A program made the position numbers and the translations under genes. The notes below the pieces were generated by a model. The model had not been told where the DNA came from, ran no database searches, and saw only the letters and a program-made list of their open reading frames with translations. DNA of 64,000 nt from JAUUZQ01 sp964538375 (GTDB taxonomy: Bacteria; Bacteroidota; Bacteroidia; Bacteroidales; GCA-2748055): positions 1-64,000 of the forward strand of contig CAZIFQ010000005.1 in assembly GCA_964538375.1 (NCBI GenBank). The letters run 5' to 3'. Shown here piece after piece: positions 25,229-34,520 of the stretch. Every line of letters starts with the position of its first letter. Within the stretch, counting starts at the first letter, position 1.

Positions 25229-27343
25229 ATGACTGGTGAAAAGCATTCGTTGAAGAATTCAGAGGTTGTTGCCGATTTCTACCTGGCGCATTTAAGCAGA
25301 CAGGTAGCCATACTTGGCAAGAAAGAAGTGCTGTCTGGAAAGGCAAAATTCGGAATCTTTGGAGATGGAAAAGAGGTGGCCCAGATTGCGCTGGCTAAGA
25401 ACTTCAGGAATGGTGACTGGCGATCGGGTTACTATCGTGATCATACATTTATGATGGCGGCAGGATTATTTACAGCTGAGCAGTTTTTCTACCAGCTCTA
25501 TGGATTTACAGATGAGAAATTGAATCCTGGTAGTGCGGGGAGAAGCTTCAATAATCATTTTGCCACACTGAGTTTGAATGAGGATGGTTCATGGAACGAT
25601 CTTACTGCGATGAAAAACACCAGCGCAGACTTATCACCTACCGCCGGCCAAATGCCGCGTCTTGTGGGACTTGGATATGCTTCAAAATTATTCAGGCAGA
25701 ATAAGGACCTGGCAGGATATAACAGACTGTCTAAAGGAGGTGATGAAGTAGCATTTGGGATGATAGGTGATGCGAGTACGGCCGAAGGACTGTTTTTCGA
25801 GACCATCAATGCTGTTGCAGTGCTACAAGTTCCGGTGGCTGTGTCAGTTTGGGATGATGGCTATGGAATCTCTGTAACAAAAGATAAGCAAATTGTAAAA
25901 TCAAGTATATCAGAAGCTTTAGAGGGATTCAAAAGAGGGAAAGACGCAAAAGGAATTGAAATTTTTACAGCACGTGGTTGGGATTATCCAGCGCCCATCC
26001 TGGAAGAGAGAAATGAGCTCTTGTCAATTATTAATTACCGTTCCTGTACTTGCCAGCAAGAGGAAGTTGACAAGCTTGGTATTTTGAGTAAAGACCTGCA
26101 GCGGATCATGCATCCCATCAGGAAGGATATTCAATCTACTGCCAAGCGCATCATGCGAAACCTATGTGCTACCTGTCCGGTGAGGAGTGAATTGCAGGAG
26201 AGCATCTCTGGCTGGCTGGAGAAATACAAGGAAGAGAATCATGCGCGTTACAGTGCAAAACTGTACAATGAAACAGATCGTTCGGCTATGCGGGTAAGCC
26301 CGGTGCCAGTTGCATATGGCGAGGAATCCCCAATGGTTAACGGCAGAGAGATTATACGAGATAACTTTGATGCTATCTTCGAAAAGAATCCTTTGGTAGT
26401 AACCTTTGGGGAAGATACAGGTAAGATTGGTGATGTTAATAAAGGACTTGAGGGATTACAGGATAAGTACGGTGAACTGAGGGTGACCGATACAGGAATA
26501 AGGGAGACCACAATTATTGGACAGGGAGTCGGGATGGCCTTGAGAGGACTTCGTCCCATCGCAGAGATACAGTATTTTGATTACCTGTTGTATGCATTAC
26601 AAACATTGAGTGATGACCTGGCATCATTGCACTGGAGAACAAAAGGAGCGCAGGCAGCACCTGTGATTATCAGAACACGAGGCCATCGCCTGGAAGGTAT
26701 CTGGCATTCCGGATCTCCCTTGAGCATGGTGATAAATTCGATTCGTGGAATTTATGTATGTGTTCCACGCAATATGACACAGGCGGCAGGGATGTACAAT
26801 ACCTTGCTGGAGGCAGATGATCCTGCGCTGGTTATCGAGCCCTTAAAAGGATACGGCCTGAAGGAAAAAAGGCCTGAGAATTTCGGTGAATTCAGGGTTC
26901 CGCTTGGGAGGCCTGAAATATTAAACGAAGGTAATGATCTTACCCTTGTAACCTATGGATCGTGCGTCAGGATTGCAGAGACCGCCGTACAGCAGTTGAA
27001 AGAGTTTGATATTAATGTTGAGTTAATCGATGTGCAAACATTGTTGCCCTTCGATATTGATAGAATGATTGGAGAATCTGTAAAGAAAACCAATAAAGTT
27101 GTCTTCTTCGATGAAGATGTTCCGGGAGGCGCCACGGCCTTTATGCTGCAAAAAGTTCTTGAAGAGCAAAAGGTGTATTATCATCTTGATGCAGAGCCAA
27201 AGACCCTGTCGGCGCACGAACATCGTCCCGCTTATAGCTCAGACGGGGATTATTATTCAAATCCAAATGCTGAAGATGTGTTTGAAACTGTGTATGGAAT
27301 GATGCATGAAAGTGATCCGGCCAAATATCCAAGGATCTATTAG
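25229..27343 (+). CDS. 2-oxoacid dehydrogenase E1, fused alpha-beta
   Basis: Thiamine-diphosphate enzyme decarboxylating 2-oxoacids, probably branched-chain or pyruvate. Residues about 1-330 form the alpha part, with the cofactor region GDASTAEGLFFETINAVAV ending in DDGYGIS; about 370-704 form the beta part (GEDTGKIGDVNKGLEGL, TDTGIRETTIIGQGVG, IRTRGHRLEGIWHSGSP). Many organisms encode the two as separate genes; the fused 704-residue form is common in Bacteroidota. A cysteine-containing linker (CTCQQEE, NLCATCPVRS) lies near 271-315. No E2 or E3 gene is in the window, so the complex must be completed from elsewhere. Confidence 0.92.
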   Translation: MTGEKHSLKNSEVVADFYLAHLSRQVAILGKKEVLSGKAKFGIFGDGKEVAQIALAKNFRNGDWRSGYYRDHTFMMAAGLFTAEQFFYQLYGFTDEKLNPGSAGRSFNNHFATLSLNEDGSWNDLTAMKNTSADLSPTAGQMPRLVGLGYASKLFRQNKDLAGYNRLSKGGDEVAFGMIGDASTAEGLFFETINAVAVLQVPVAVSVWDDGYGISVTKDKQIVKSSISEALEGFKRGKDAKGIEIFTARGWDYPAPILEERNELLSIINYRSCTCQQEEVDKLGILSKDLQRIMHPIRKDIQSTAKRIMRNLCATCPVRSELQESISGWLEKYKEENHARYSAKLYNETDRSAMRVSPVPVAYGEESPMVNGREIIRDNFDAIFEKNPLVVTFGEDTGKIGDVNKGLEGLQDKYGELRVTDTGIRETTIIGQGVGMALRGLRPIAEIQYFDYLLYALQTLSDDLASLHWRTKGAQAAPVIIRTRGHRLEGIWHSGSPLSMVINSIRGIYVCVPRNMTQAAGMYNTLLEADDPALVIEPLKGYGLKEKRPENFGEFRVPLGRPEILNEGNDLTLVTYGSCVRIAETAVQQLKEFDINVELIDVQTLLPFDIDRMIGESVKKTNKVVFFDEDVPGGATAFMLQKVLEEQKVYYHLDAEPKTLSAHEHRPAYSSDGDYYSNPNAEDVFETVYGMMHESDPAKYPRIY

Positions 27344-27344
27344 T

Positions 27345-27480
27345 GCCTCATTAGCTCATTGCCTCATTAGCTCATTGCCTCATTAGCTCATTGCCTCATT
27401 AGCTCATTGCCTCATTAACTCATTAACTCATTGCCTCATTGCCTCATTAGCTCATTGCCTCATTGCCTCATTGCCTCATT
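27345..27480. repeat. long octamer tandem repeat between convergent genes
   Basis: CATT recurs every 8 bp from 27349 to 27477, 17 perfectly phased units, mostly alternating CATTAGCT and CATTGCCT, which gives a 16-bp higher-order period. It fills the whole gap between the E1 fusion and the antiporter, and its last TCA is the TGA stop of the latter. Confidence 0.97.
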
Positions 27481-28987
27481 TGCGCCTAAACCAACTTTTA
27501 CTCTTTTTACTCTTTTTGCTCTTCACCATCACATCATCTCCAAATCGCCTGATTTTATAGTTGAGGAAGGCGAACAGGATGCTGAAAATCGGGCTCAATA
27601 TGTTAAAGAAAGCGAAGGGAAGGTATTCTAATGTTGGAACTCCCAAAACACGTGATTGTGTTGCTCCACAAGTATTCCAGGGAACAAGCACAGAAGTAAT
27701 GGTTCCTCCATCTTCAAGCGAACGACTAAGTAACTCTGGTTTATATCCCTGTTCTTTATACGTGCTTGCAAACATTCTTCCCGGTACAACTATGGCTATA
27801 TACTGATCTGAGGCAGTAATATTAAAGAATATGCTTGTTCCAATTGTTGCACTTACCAGTGTTCCTGCTGTTTTGGCCCCGGAAATAATATGCTGCGTGA
27901 TTTTTTTCAATAGTCCTGCTGCTTCCATGGATCCACCAAATATCATTGCCGAAAGAATGAGCCAGATGGTATTGAGCATTCCCTGCATTCCGCTTGTGGT
28001 GAGTAGCTCATTTACAGCCGCATGATTTGTAGTTATTGTTAATTCTCCAAACATCGATTGCATAATGGTAATATAGCTCGCCTTAAAAAAAGTTTGTGTG
28101 GAGGGATCCAGGAGCAAACCAATTTCACGTAGAAGATGTGGTTGAAATATTACCGCAAAAAGTCCCCCAAGAAGTGAACCAAGAAGCAATGCCGGCAGGG
28201 GGGGAGTTTTTTTGATTATTATATAAAACAGCAATGCAGGTACCAGGAGTAACCAGGGTGTTACATTAAACCGGTTATCAATAGCGCTCAATACAAGTTC
28301 AATATCTGTTGTATCTGCTTTGAAGTCATAGGTGAATCCAATAACCAGGAAAATAACCAGGGTGACTGACATTGCAGGCACGGTTGTTATCATCATATAC
28401 CTGATATGTGTAAAAAGATCGGTACCAGCCATGGCTGGCGCCAGGTTGGTGGTATCACTCAGGGGAGAAATTTTATCTCCAAAATAGGCCCCAGAAATAA
28501 CTGCTCCGGCAACAATGCCCGGATTGATGCCAAGAGTGGTTCCGATGCCGACCAGGGCAATACCCATGGTGGCGACTGTCGACCATGAACTTCCCGTAGC
28601 AAGGGACACTATTCCCCCGATGATCACGGTGGCAAAGAGAAATATGCTTGGGTGAAAAACCTTTAGTCCGTAATAGATCAGCGTGGGAACAACGCCACTG
28701 AGCATCCACGTACCTGCCAATGCTCCAATAAGTAAGAGGATCAGTATTGAAGGCATGGCAGAACTGATACTTTTTATGATGCTATCGAGAATGGTATCCC
28801 ATTTATTGCCCAGGGAAATTGCTATCAATCCTGCTACAGCGGCAGATATTATTAAAACAAACTGGTTGGCCCCATCAAGGGCTGAATCCCCAAAGTAAAA
28901 CACATTGACCGAGATCATCCCTATCAATAAGATGATAGGTACCAGTGCCTGGAAGAGATTGGGTTGACGCGGTTCTTTCGATTTCAT
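27476..28987 (-). CDS. NhaC-family Na+/H+ antiporter
   Basis: A 503-residue inner-membrane protein with about 12 helices and family segments TGSSWSTVATMGIALVGIG, GAVISGAYFGDKISPLSDTTNLAPAMAG and the C-terminal EDGGTITSVLVPWNTCGA. NhaC proteins exchange sodium for protons, and some relatives exchange organic ions such as malate/lactate; the specific substrate is open. In a cell with Na+-NQR it would use or balance the sodium gradient. Its stop codon is supplied by the neighbouring octamer repeat. Confidence 0.9.
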   Translation of the reverse strand: MKSKEPRQPNLFQALVPIILLIGMISVNVFYFGDSALDGANQFVLIISAAVAGLIAISLGNKWDTILDSIIKSISSAMPSILILLLIGALAGTWMLSGVVPTLIYYGLKVFHPSIFLFATVIIGGIVSLATGSSWSTVATMGIALVGIGTTLGINPGIVAGAVISGAYFGDKISPLSDTTNLAPAMAGTDLFTHIRYMMITTVPAMSVTLVIFLVIGFTYDFKADTTDIELVLSAIDNRFNVTPWLLLVPALLFYIIIKKTPPLPALLLGSLLGGLFAVIFQPHLLREIGLLLDPSTQTFFKASYITIMQSMFGELTITTNHAAVNELLTTSGMQGMLNTIWLILSAMIFGGSMEAAGLLKKITQHIISGAKTAGTLVSATIGTSIFFNITASDQYIAIVVPGRMFASTYKEQGYKPELLSRSLEDGGTITSVLVPWNTCGATQSRVLGVPTLEYLPFAFFNILSPIFSILFAFLNYKIRRFGDDVMVKSKKSKKSKSWFRRK

Positions 28988-29073
28988 TTAATCTTCTGAA
29001 TCAATGGATGAAGATAGTTAAATACTTTCTTTTATCTAAAAAACGTTTATCTTGCATATAGAAGTGCCAGGTG

Positions 29074-29661
29074 ATGGATTTAAATATTGATTTTTTCCAT
29101 ATCGTAAATAATAATATTGCAGAAAGTGGTAGAGTACTTATCTCTGAACCCTTTCTGAGCGATAACTATTTTAGACGCTCCGTGGTATACCTTACTGAAC
29201 ACACCAGGGAGGGTTCGCTGGGATTTGTTTTGAACAAAGCAGTGGACATTAAAATCAGCGAGGTGATTTCAGGTTTCCCTGACCTTGATTTTCCTGTTTC
29301 AGTAGGCGGTCCTGTCAGCACAAACACGGTGCATTATCTGCATACAAAAGGCGATGAGATCCCGGAAAGTGTACATGTTAAGGATGGAATTTTCTGGGGA
29401 GGCAATTTTGACATAGTAAAGAAATTGATTCATGCTGGAAAGCTAAGCAACAAAGATATTAGATTCTTCCTGGGATATGCAGGGTGGACTGAAGATCAGC
29501 TGGATAGCGAATTGAATATGAATGCGTGGCTGGTTGGGGAGATTCCCCCAAAGATGGTCATGGAAGGACATGGACCTGATTTCTGGACGAAGATGCTTTC
29601 CGGATTTGAACCAAAATACAAGGCCTGGGCCAACTTCCCGGAGGATCCGGGTCTCAATTAA
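29074..29661 (+). CDS. YqgE/AlgH family protein (UPF0301)
   Basis: A 195-residue cytosolic protein of the UPF0301 family. Signature segments are GRVLISEPFLSDNYFRRSVVYL, EGSLGFVLNKAV, FPVSVGGPVSTNTVHYLH and RFFLGYAGWTEDQLDSEL. The function is not established; AlgH links to transcriptional control in Pseudomonas. The ATG at 29074 is chosen over an adjacent GTG at 29071. The 3' end overlaps convergent gmhB by 8 bp. Confidence 0.92.
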   Translation: MDLNIDFFHIVNNNIAESGRVLISEPFLSDNYFRRSVVYLTEHTREGSLGFVLNKAVDIKISEVISGFPDLDFPVSVGGPVSTNTVHYLHTKGDEIPESVHVKDGIFWGGNFDIVKKLIHAGKLSNKDIRFFLGYAGWTEDQLDSELNMNAWLVGEIPPKMVMEGHGPDFWTKMLSGFEPKYKAWANFPEDPGLN

Positions 29662-30139
29662 TTTTGTGCAGAACCCCCCTGATATCCTGGTTTTTATTAA
29701 TCAATATTGACTTCACTCCGGCCCCTTTTCCTGCATCAATATCCGATTGCTTATCTCCAATTAAGTACGACCGTTTTGGATCGATGTTAAATTGAGCTAT
29801 AGCTTTTTCGACCATAAGGGGTTTCGGTTTGCGGCAGAGACAATTCTCAATGGTATGATGGTGTGGACAAAAGTAGATGGCTAAAAACGCTATCCCATGG
29901 CTTCTAAAAACCGATTCCAGGTGCTCATGCAGCTTGTCAACATCATCAATGGTATATTCTCCTTTGCTTATACCTCCCTGGTTGGTTATGATAACAAATT
30001 TGTAACCGCGATCTCTCAAAGTCTGCAGTCCTTCGACCAGGCCGACATTAATATCGAAGTCTTCAATCCTATGAATATAATAGTGCTCATGAGGATGGTT
30101 GATAACGCCGTCGCGATCGAGAAATATAACTTTTTCCAT
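29654..30139 (-). CDS. gmhB: D-glycero-D-manno-heptose 1,7-bisphosphate 7-phosphatase
   Basis: HAD phosphatase acting in ADP-heptose synthesis for LPS, upstream of HldD. The 161-residue protein has the nucleophile FLDRDGVINHP at about residues 5-15, FVIITNQGGISKG, and the GmhB zinc loop CPHHHTIENCLCRKPKP, then LIGDKQSDIDAGKGAG. The related histidinol-phosphatase domain shares the layout, but the zinc loop and the presence of hldD favour GmhB. Last gene of amn-holA-gmhB, 3 bp after holA. Confidence 0.9.
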   Translation of the reverse strand: MEKVIFLDRDGVINHPHEHYYIHRIEDFDINVGLVEGLQTLRDRGYKFVIITNQGGISKGEYTIDDVDKLHEHLESVFRSHGIAFLAIYFCPHHHTIENCLCRKPKPLMVEKAIAQFNIDPKRSYLIGDKQSDIDAGKGAGVKSILINKNQDIRGVLHKIN

Positions 30140-30142
30140 AGC

Positions 30143-31156
30143 TCAATGCAGGATTTTAAAAGTCATTTCCTTTAGTAGCTCTCCGGCTGGCTGACTGTTT
30201 CCCCCAAAACCTTTTGACTTTAAATCATATTCGCGGAGAATCTCAATAATCTGTACCACCTTGGCAGGAGAGTACATTCGGGCTGCGTTCACATAATCCT
30301 TTACAAAAAATCGAGAGTGCAACTTAAGGGTCGTGAATACATTCTCCTCAGACTTATCCTTCATCCAATAGTAGATTAGAATTTTGGAGAAGTAAGAATA
30401 TAAAGAACTTATAGTTGGCGTAATGTGGTTTTTCTTTTGATTAGCAGCAAAGTAATTTATGATTCTATTGGCCTTTAGCACATCTTTTTTCCCCAGCGCA
30501 TTTTGTAATTCAAATATATTGTAATCTTTACTTATCCCAATATTCCTCTCAATATGCTCTGAAGTAATTGTTTTTTCATTTTCATCAAGCGTAATGATCA
30601 ATTTGTCTAGCTCATTAGTAATCTTTGAAAGGTCACTTCCCAGGAATTCAGAAAGCAGGGCAGCTGCTTTTGGCTGTATCGCGTATTTTTTTGCGCTTAT
30701 GTAGTTCGAAATCCAACCGGGAACCTGGTTGTCATACAGCTTTTTAGATTCAAAAAAGACTGCATTTTTTTGCAAGGACTTTGCAATCTTTTTACGCTTA
30801 TCAAGTTTTTTGTATTTGTAATTTATGACTAGCAGGGTTGATTTCAGTGGCTGTTCAATGTAGTAAACCAGGTCCTCAAAATCCTTCAGCTCTTGTGCCT
30901 CCTTCAAAATTACAACCTGGTGGGTGGCCATCATAGGAAACCTTTTTGAACTGTCCATGATCGTTCGTGCTTCGGAATCTTTACCGTACATTATGGTTTG
31001 ATTGAAGTTTTTTTCTGCTTCATTCAGCACATTATCCTGGATATATTGAGTGATCTTGTCGATATAGAATGGCTCATCACCGGTAAGAAAGTAGATGGGA
31101 TGATATACCTTTTGCTTTAGATCAGATAATATTTTATCAAAGCTTGCTACGGCCAT
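30143..31156 (-). CDS. holA: DNA polymerase III delta subunit
   Basis: Clamp-loader subunit that opens the beta sliding clamp. The 337-residue protein has the expected N-terminal ATPase-like domain (HPIYFLTGDEPFYIDKI, residues 17-33), the central AALLSEFLGSDLSKITNELDKLI helix block typical of HolA, and the C-terminal collar. It sits between amn (2 bp) and gmhB (3 bp), so the three are cotranscribed. Confidence 0.93.
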   Translation of the reverse strand: MAVASFDKILSDLKQKVYHPIYFLTGDEPFYIDKITQYIQDNVLNEAEKNFNQTIMYGKDSEARTIMDSSKRFPMMATHQVVILKEAQELKDFEDLVYYIEQPLKSTLLVINYKYKKLDKRKKIAKSLQKNAVFFESKKLYDNQVPGWISNYISAKKYAIQPKAAALLSEFLGSDLSKITNELDKLIITLDENEKTITSEHIERNIGISKDYNIFELQNALGKKDVLKANRIINYFAANQKKNHITPTISSLYSYFSKILIYYWMKDKSEENVFTTLKLHSRFFVKDYVNAARMYSPAKVVQIIEILREYDLKSKGFGGNSQPAGELLKEMTFKILH

Positions 31157-31158
31157 TA

Positions 31159-31929
31159 TTAAAATCTCAGGTGTTTAACGGATTCTCCCTGGTCTCTCAG
31201 TTCCATGAGAGATTCTATGCCAATTTTAAGGTGCTCTTCTGCGAACTTTTCCGTTACCATTTTGTCACTTTTCAGGGTTTTTATTCCGGTTGAAATCATC
31301 GGTTGATCGGATACCAGCAATAGAGAACCTGTAGGAATCTCATTTGCAAAACCTACAATGAACAGGGTGGCAGTTTCCATATCGATGGCCATACTGCGAG
31401 TTACCCTCAGGTGCTCTTTGAAATTCTCATCATGCTCCCATACCCGCCGGTTGGTAGTGAATACTGTGCCAGTCCAATAATCATGACTGTGTTTTCTAAT
31501 GGTGGTTGAAACAGCTCTTTGCATGCTAAATGCGGGAAGTGCAGGAACTGAAGCTGGAAGGTAGTCGTCTGATGTACCATCGCCCCTGATGGCAGCGATG
31601 GGGAGAATCAGGTCGCCGAGCTGGTTTTTCTTTTTTAGTCCGCCACATTTACCCAGGAAGAGCACTGCCTTGGGATGAATAGCTGCAAGCAGGTCCATTA
31701 TCGTTGCTGCGTTTGCACTTCCCATACCAAAATTGATCATGGTAATGTCTTCTGCATTTGCACAGGGCATAGCGACATCCTTTTTTACTACTGATGTATT
31801 AAATCTTTTGTTAAACAGATCCAGGTATGAACTGAAATTGGTTAGTAATATGTATTCACCAAAATCCTCGAGTTCATTTCCTGTGTATCTTGGCAGCCAG
31901 TTGCCGACAATCTCTTTTTTTGTTTTCAT
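31159..31929 (-). CDS. amn: AMP nucleosidase
   Basis: Hydrolyses AMP to adenine and ribose-5-phosphate; member of the PNP/UDP phosphorylase fold. The 256-residue protein is the short form lacking the extra N-terminal domain of the E. coli enzyme. Core features: GMGSANAATIMDLLAAIHPKAVLFLGKCGGL, PIAAIRGDGTSDDYLP, and MAIDMETATLFIVG with substrate-binding residues. First gene of amn-holA-gmhB, divergent from the HsdR_N gene. Confidence 0.9.
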   Translation of the reverse strand: MKTKKEIVGNWLPRYTGNELEDFGEYILLTNFSSYLDLFNKRFNTSVVKKDVAMPCANAEDITMINFGMGSANAATIMDLLAAIHPKAVLFLGKCGGLKKKNQLGDLILPIAAIRGDGTSDDYLPASVPALPAFSMQRAVSTTIRKHSHDYWTGTVFTTNRRVWEHDENFKEHLRVTRSMAIDMETATLFIVGFANEIPTGSLLLVSDQPMISTGIKTLKSDKMVTEKFAEEHLKIGIESLMELRDQGESVKHLRF

Positions 31930-31987
31930 CTGAGAATAGATTAATTTCGGAACTGATCCGAATGATTCTATAAAGATACTAGCATTT

Positions 31988-32440
31988 ATGCAAATATTGA
32001 ACTTACCACACTATGAATTCAAAACTCGTGTGGAGAATGGTAAAAAATTTATCTTCGATCCTTTCCGATCAAAATATTTGATGTTGACACCTGAGGAGAA
32101 TGTCAGGCAACATTTTGCGCGTTACCTGATTGAAGAATTGGCTTACCCTGCCACCCTGATGATGTCAGAGCATTCTTTGTCATTAAACAAAATGAATAAG
32201 AGGTGTGACCTGATTGTATTTGACCGCTCAGGTGCACCCCTGTTGCTGGTGGAGTGCAAGGCCCCCGAAGTGAAAATAAGCCAGGCAGTATTTGACCAGG
32301 TAGCACGATACAACCAGGTATTTAAGGTCTCATACCTGATGGTTACCAATGGCATGAAGCATTATTGCTGTAAGATTGATTTTGCTACCGGTAAGATCGA
32401 ATTTCTCCAGTCTATGCCCGCTTACTTAGACCTTACCTGA
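31988..32440 (+). CDS. stand-alone HsdR_N-type nuclease-fold protein
   Basis: A 150-residue protein consisting of a type I restriction enzyme R-protein N-terminal domain with no helicase. The PD-(D/E)xK-like core is visible: CDLIVFD (Asp about 74) and LLLVECKAPE (Glu 89, Lys 91), then SQAVFDQVARYNQ. No hsdM or hsdS partner is present. Similar single-domain proteins occur near replication genes in many Bacteroidota, so it is more likely a housekeeping nuclease of unknown target than a restriction system. It overlaps the convergent GNAT gene by 8 bp. Confidence 0.85.
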   Translation: MQILNLPHYEFKTRVENGKKFIFDPFRSKYLMLTPEENVRQHFARYLIEELAYPATLMMSEHSLSLNKMNKRCDLIVFDRSGAPLLLVECKAPEVKISQAVFDQVARYNQVFKVSYLMVTNGMKHYCCKIDFATGKIEFLQSMPAYLDLT

Positions 32441-32963
32441 CAAGCTGCAGAAAGTGCTCATCTAAATAGTTTTCTCCGTCCCAGATCCATTCGTTACGTG
32501 TTCCGGTGATCTCAAACCCGGACTGCTTAAACAGTTCAATACTGGCAGTATTCTGGCATGCAATGCTGCAGTAGAGCTGGTGCAATTTTAGGGTTTCAAA
32601 AGCATATTGAATTAATATTTCCAATGTTTCTTTGGCATACCCTTTTCGGCGATCTCCCTTTTCAGCTATTAGTATCCCGACACCGGCGCGTTTATGAAAT
32701 GGATCGAAATCAAAAAGGTCAATAGCCCCAATGGGCCTGCTGCTATCAGATAACTGGATGATAAGCCGCAGCTGCCGGGTTTCATAAATATCTTTATGTG
32801 AATTCTCAAGATACTTTTTCAGGATATAGCGGGAGATTGGAACAAGCGTATCTGAAACATTCCAGGTATCTGCGTTGTTTTCCCATTTGTAGAGAATCTC
32901 AAGGTCTTCGGGTTCAAGAGCACGGAGTTCGAGATTTTCACCTGCAAGGGCTTTGCTAATCAT
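32433..32963 (-). CDS. GNAT-family N-acetyltransferase (RimJ/RimL-like)
   Basis: A 176-residue acetyl-CoA-dependent transferase. ENLELRALEPEDLEILYKWEN at the start, GIGIL-type strand (AGVGILIAEKGDRRKGYAKETL, with the acetyl-CoA-binding RRKGYA) and QNTASIELFKQSGFEITG are typical of the RimJ/RimL/SpeG group. Protein N-terminus, polyamine or small-molecule acetylation cannot be told apart. It overlaps the end of the upstream PD40 gene start region by 8 bp on the same strand, implying cotranscription. Confidence 0.88.
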   Translation of the reverse strand: MISKALAGENLELRALEPEDLEILYKWENNADTWNVSDTLVPISRYILKKYLENSHKDIYETRQLRLIIQLSDSSRPIGAIDLFDFDPFHKRAGVGILIAEKGDRRKGYAKETLEILIQYAFETLKLHQLYCSIACQNTASIELFKQSGFEITGTRNEWIWDGENYLDEHFLQLVR

Positions 32964-34413
32964 TTATTTTACGTGAGTATACAACACCATATTCATTTCC
33001 GGATTCAGTGTTGATAGTGATCTTATCGCTGACGGAATCGTATAAAAGCTTAATAACTTCACCGCTATTCTTGTTAGTCAGCTGAATGGAAAAATCTTGT
33101 TCACTAAGCCGGGAAAGTGATTTGGCAACGGTTTCTTCAAATGGAATAATTTCCAGGAACCATATATCTTCATTTCCGGGACCGTCCTCACTGCGCATGG
33201 AGTAAATTCCGCTTAGTCCGTCTTTGATTGGATTGAAGTAGATATTGTTGTTGGTTGTATTGACCGGAAATCCCATGTTCACTGCTTCACTGTAAATATT
33301 GTCATCACGTATGTCGCAGTAGAATATGTCATAGCCACCCATGTTGTAATGTCCTTTAGAGCTGAACACCAGTTTGCTTCCATCGGGGCTCAGGTAGGCG
33401 GAAGTTTCGTCAGCTTCAGTATTGATACGGGGCCCAATATTCACAGGTTCACTCCAATATCCGTCTGTAGTTTTATCTGAATAGAAGATATCCAGTCCCC
33501 CAAGTGATCCGCGTCGTTCACTTGAGAAAAGTATACGGTTTCCATCAGCAGAAAAGGAGGCATGATCTTCAGTAAAATTCGAATTTATCTCACCCTGAAT
33601 TGGTTCTGCTTTGCTCCAGAAAGTTCCGTCATATTTACTGTAGTAGATATCACTGTCGAAATTTTCATGACGAACCAGGAGTAGCTCGGTACCATCAGCA
33701 GATAGTCCGCAAGGAACCATTTCTCCATCTGATCCTACCTGTGGCGTAATGTTAATTGGATCAGACCATTTTCCGTCCTGTTTTACACTCATTAGAATTG
33801 CCTCGTAAAACTTTTGGCTGTTCATCCAAACCAGCACCTGTTCGTCGGCTGAGATTACGGCTTTATAATCTGAACCAGTAGTATTCAATGGTTCTTCAAA
33901 ACAGAATTTATAAAGGTCAAGGGGTGCATCCTGAATAATTTTAGCTCTTCCACAAGCTTTTATTTCGTCATCTGTGAGCCGAACACTATATTTCTTTTCA
34001 AAGTTCTTCAAGGATTTAAACACCTCGTAAGCATCCAATGCTTCTTCCAATTCATTGTTGATTCGGTAAGCATTGCCAAGGTAAAACCATGTGTGGTAGG
34101 GTGCTTGTTTTACCTCATACCTGTTTTTGCGATATTTCTGTGTAATATCTTTTGTGGCTTCAAGAAAATAGGGAATAGCAGTGCTTTCTTCACCGGGTAT
34201 ATTCAGATATGCCATTCCAGTTTTGAATTTGACATTGGCATTTTCTGGCTCGGCCCGTAATACCTGTTTGTAGAGATAGGCGGCTTCAGCAAAATCTTCT
34301 CTTGCGAAAAAATAGTCAGCATCTTCGAATAAATCTTCCGGACTCTCATCCTGGGCATAGACAGAGAGTGGACATATCAGACAAAAGATAATAATGATGT
34401 AAGCTTGTCTCAT
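32956..34413 (-). CDS. TPR-PD40 exported protein, short paralogue
   Basis: 485 residues with a signal peptide (AYIIIIFCLICPLSVYAQ, residues 3-20). Residues about 25-160 form TPR-like helices (DADYFFAREDFAEAAYLYKQV), followed by a PD40/WD40-like beta-propeller at about 185-440 with repeated ILFSSERRGSLGGLDIFYSDK-type blades. It lacks the OmpA domain of its neighbour. TPR + PD40 is the front part of PorE-like T9SS components, and the trio may be cell-envelope structural proteins. Its 3' end overlaps the GNAT gene. Confidence 0.85.
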   Translation of the reverse strand: MRQAYIIIIFCLICPLSVYAQDESPEDLFEDADYFFAREDFAEAAYLYKQVLRAEPENANVKFKTGMAYLNIPGEESTAIPYFLEATKDITQKYRKNRYEVKQAPYHTWFYLGNAYRINNELEEALDAYEVFKSLKNFEKKYSVRLTDDEIKACGRAKIIQDAPLDLYKFCFEEPLNTTGSDYKAVISADEQVLVWMNSQKFYEAILMSVKQDGKWSDPINITPQVGSDGEMVPCGLSADGTELLLVRHENFDSDIYYSKYDGTFWSKAEPIQGEINSNFTEDHASFSADGNRILFSSERRGSLGGLDIFYSDKTTDGYWSEPVNIGPRINTEADETSAYLSPDGSKLVFSSKGHYNMGGYDIFYCDIRDDNIYSEAVNMGFPVNTTNNNIYFNPIKDGLSGIYSMRSEDGPGNEDIWFLEIIPFEETVAKSLSRLSEQDFSIQLTNKNSGEVIKLLYDSVSDKITINTESGNEYGVVYSRKIND

Positions 34414-34520
34414 GCTAAAATATGTCTGTTAACAGTTAATAATCAACTGATGGAAAAAATACATCCTTTGTTTAATTAAACTTGATATCAGCTGGAAGGT
34501 TGCATCTATTTCCGATTAAT

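Noticed and set aside
27345..27480. CRISPR array or tRNA cluster in the octamer tract
   Set aside because: The period is 8 bp with no spacers and no cloverleaf; purely tandem.
31988..32440. Type I restriction-modification system
   Set aside because: Only an R-protein N-terminal domain is present; no helicase, methylase or specificity gene nearby.
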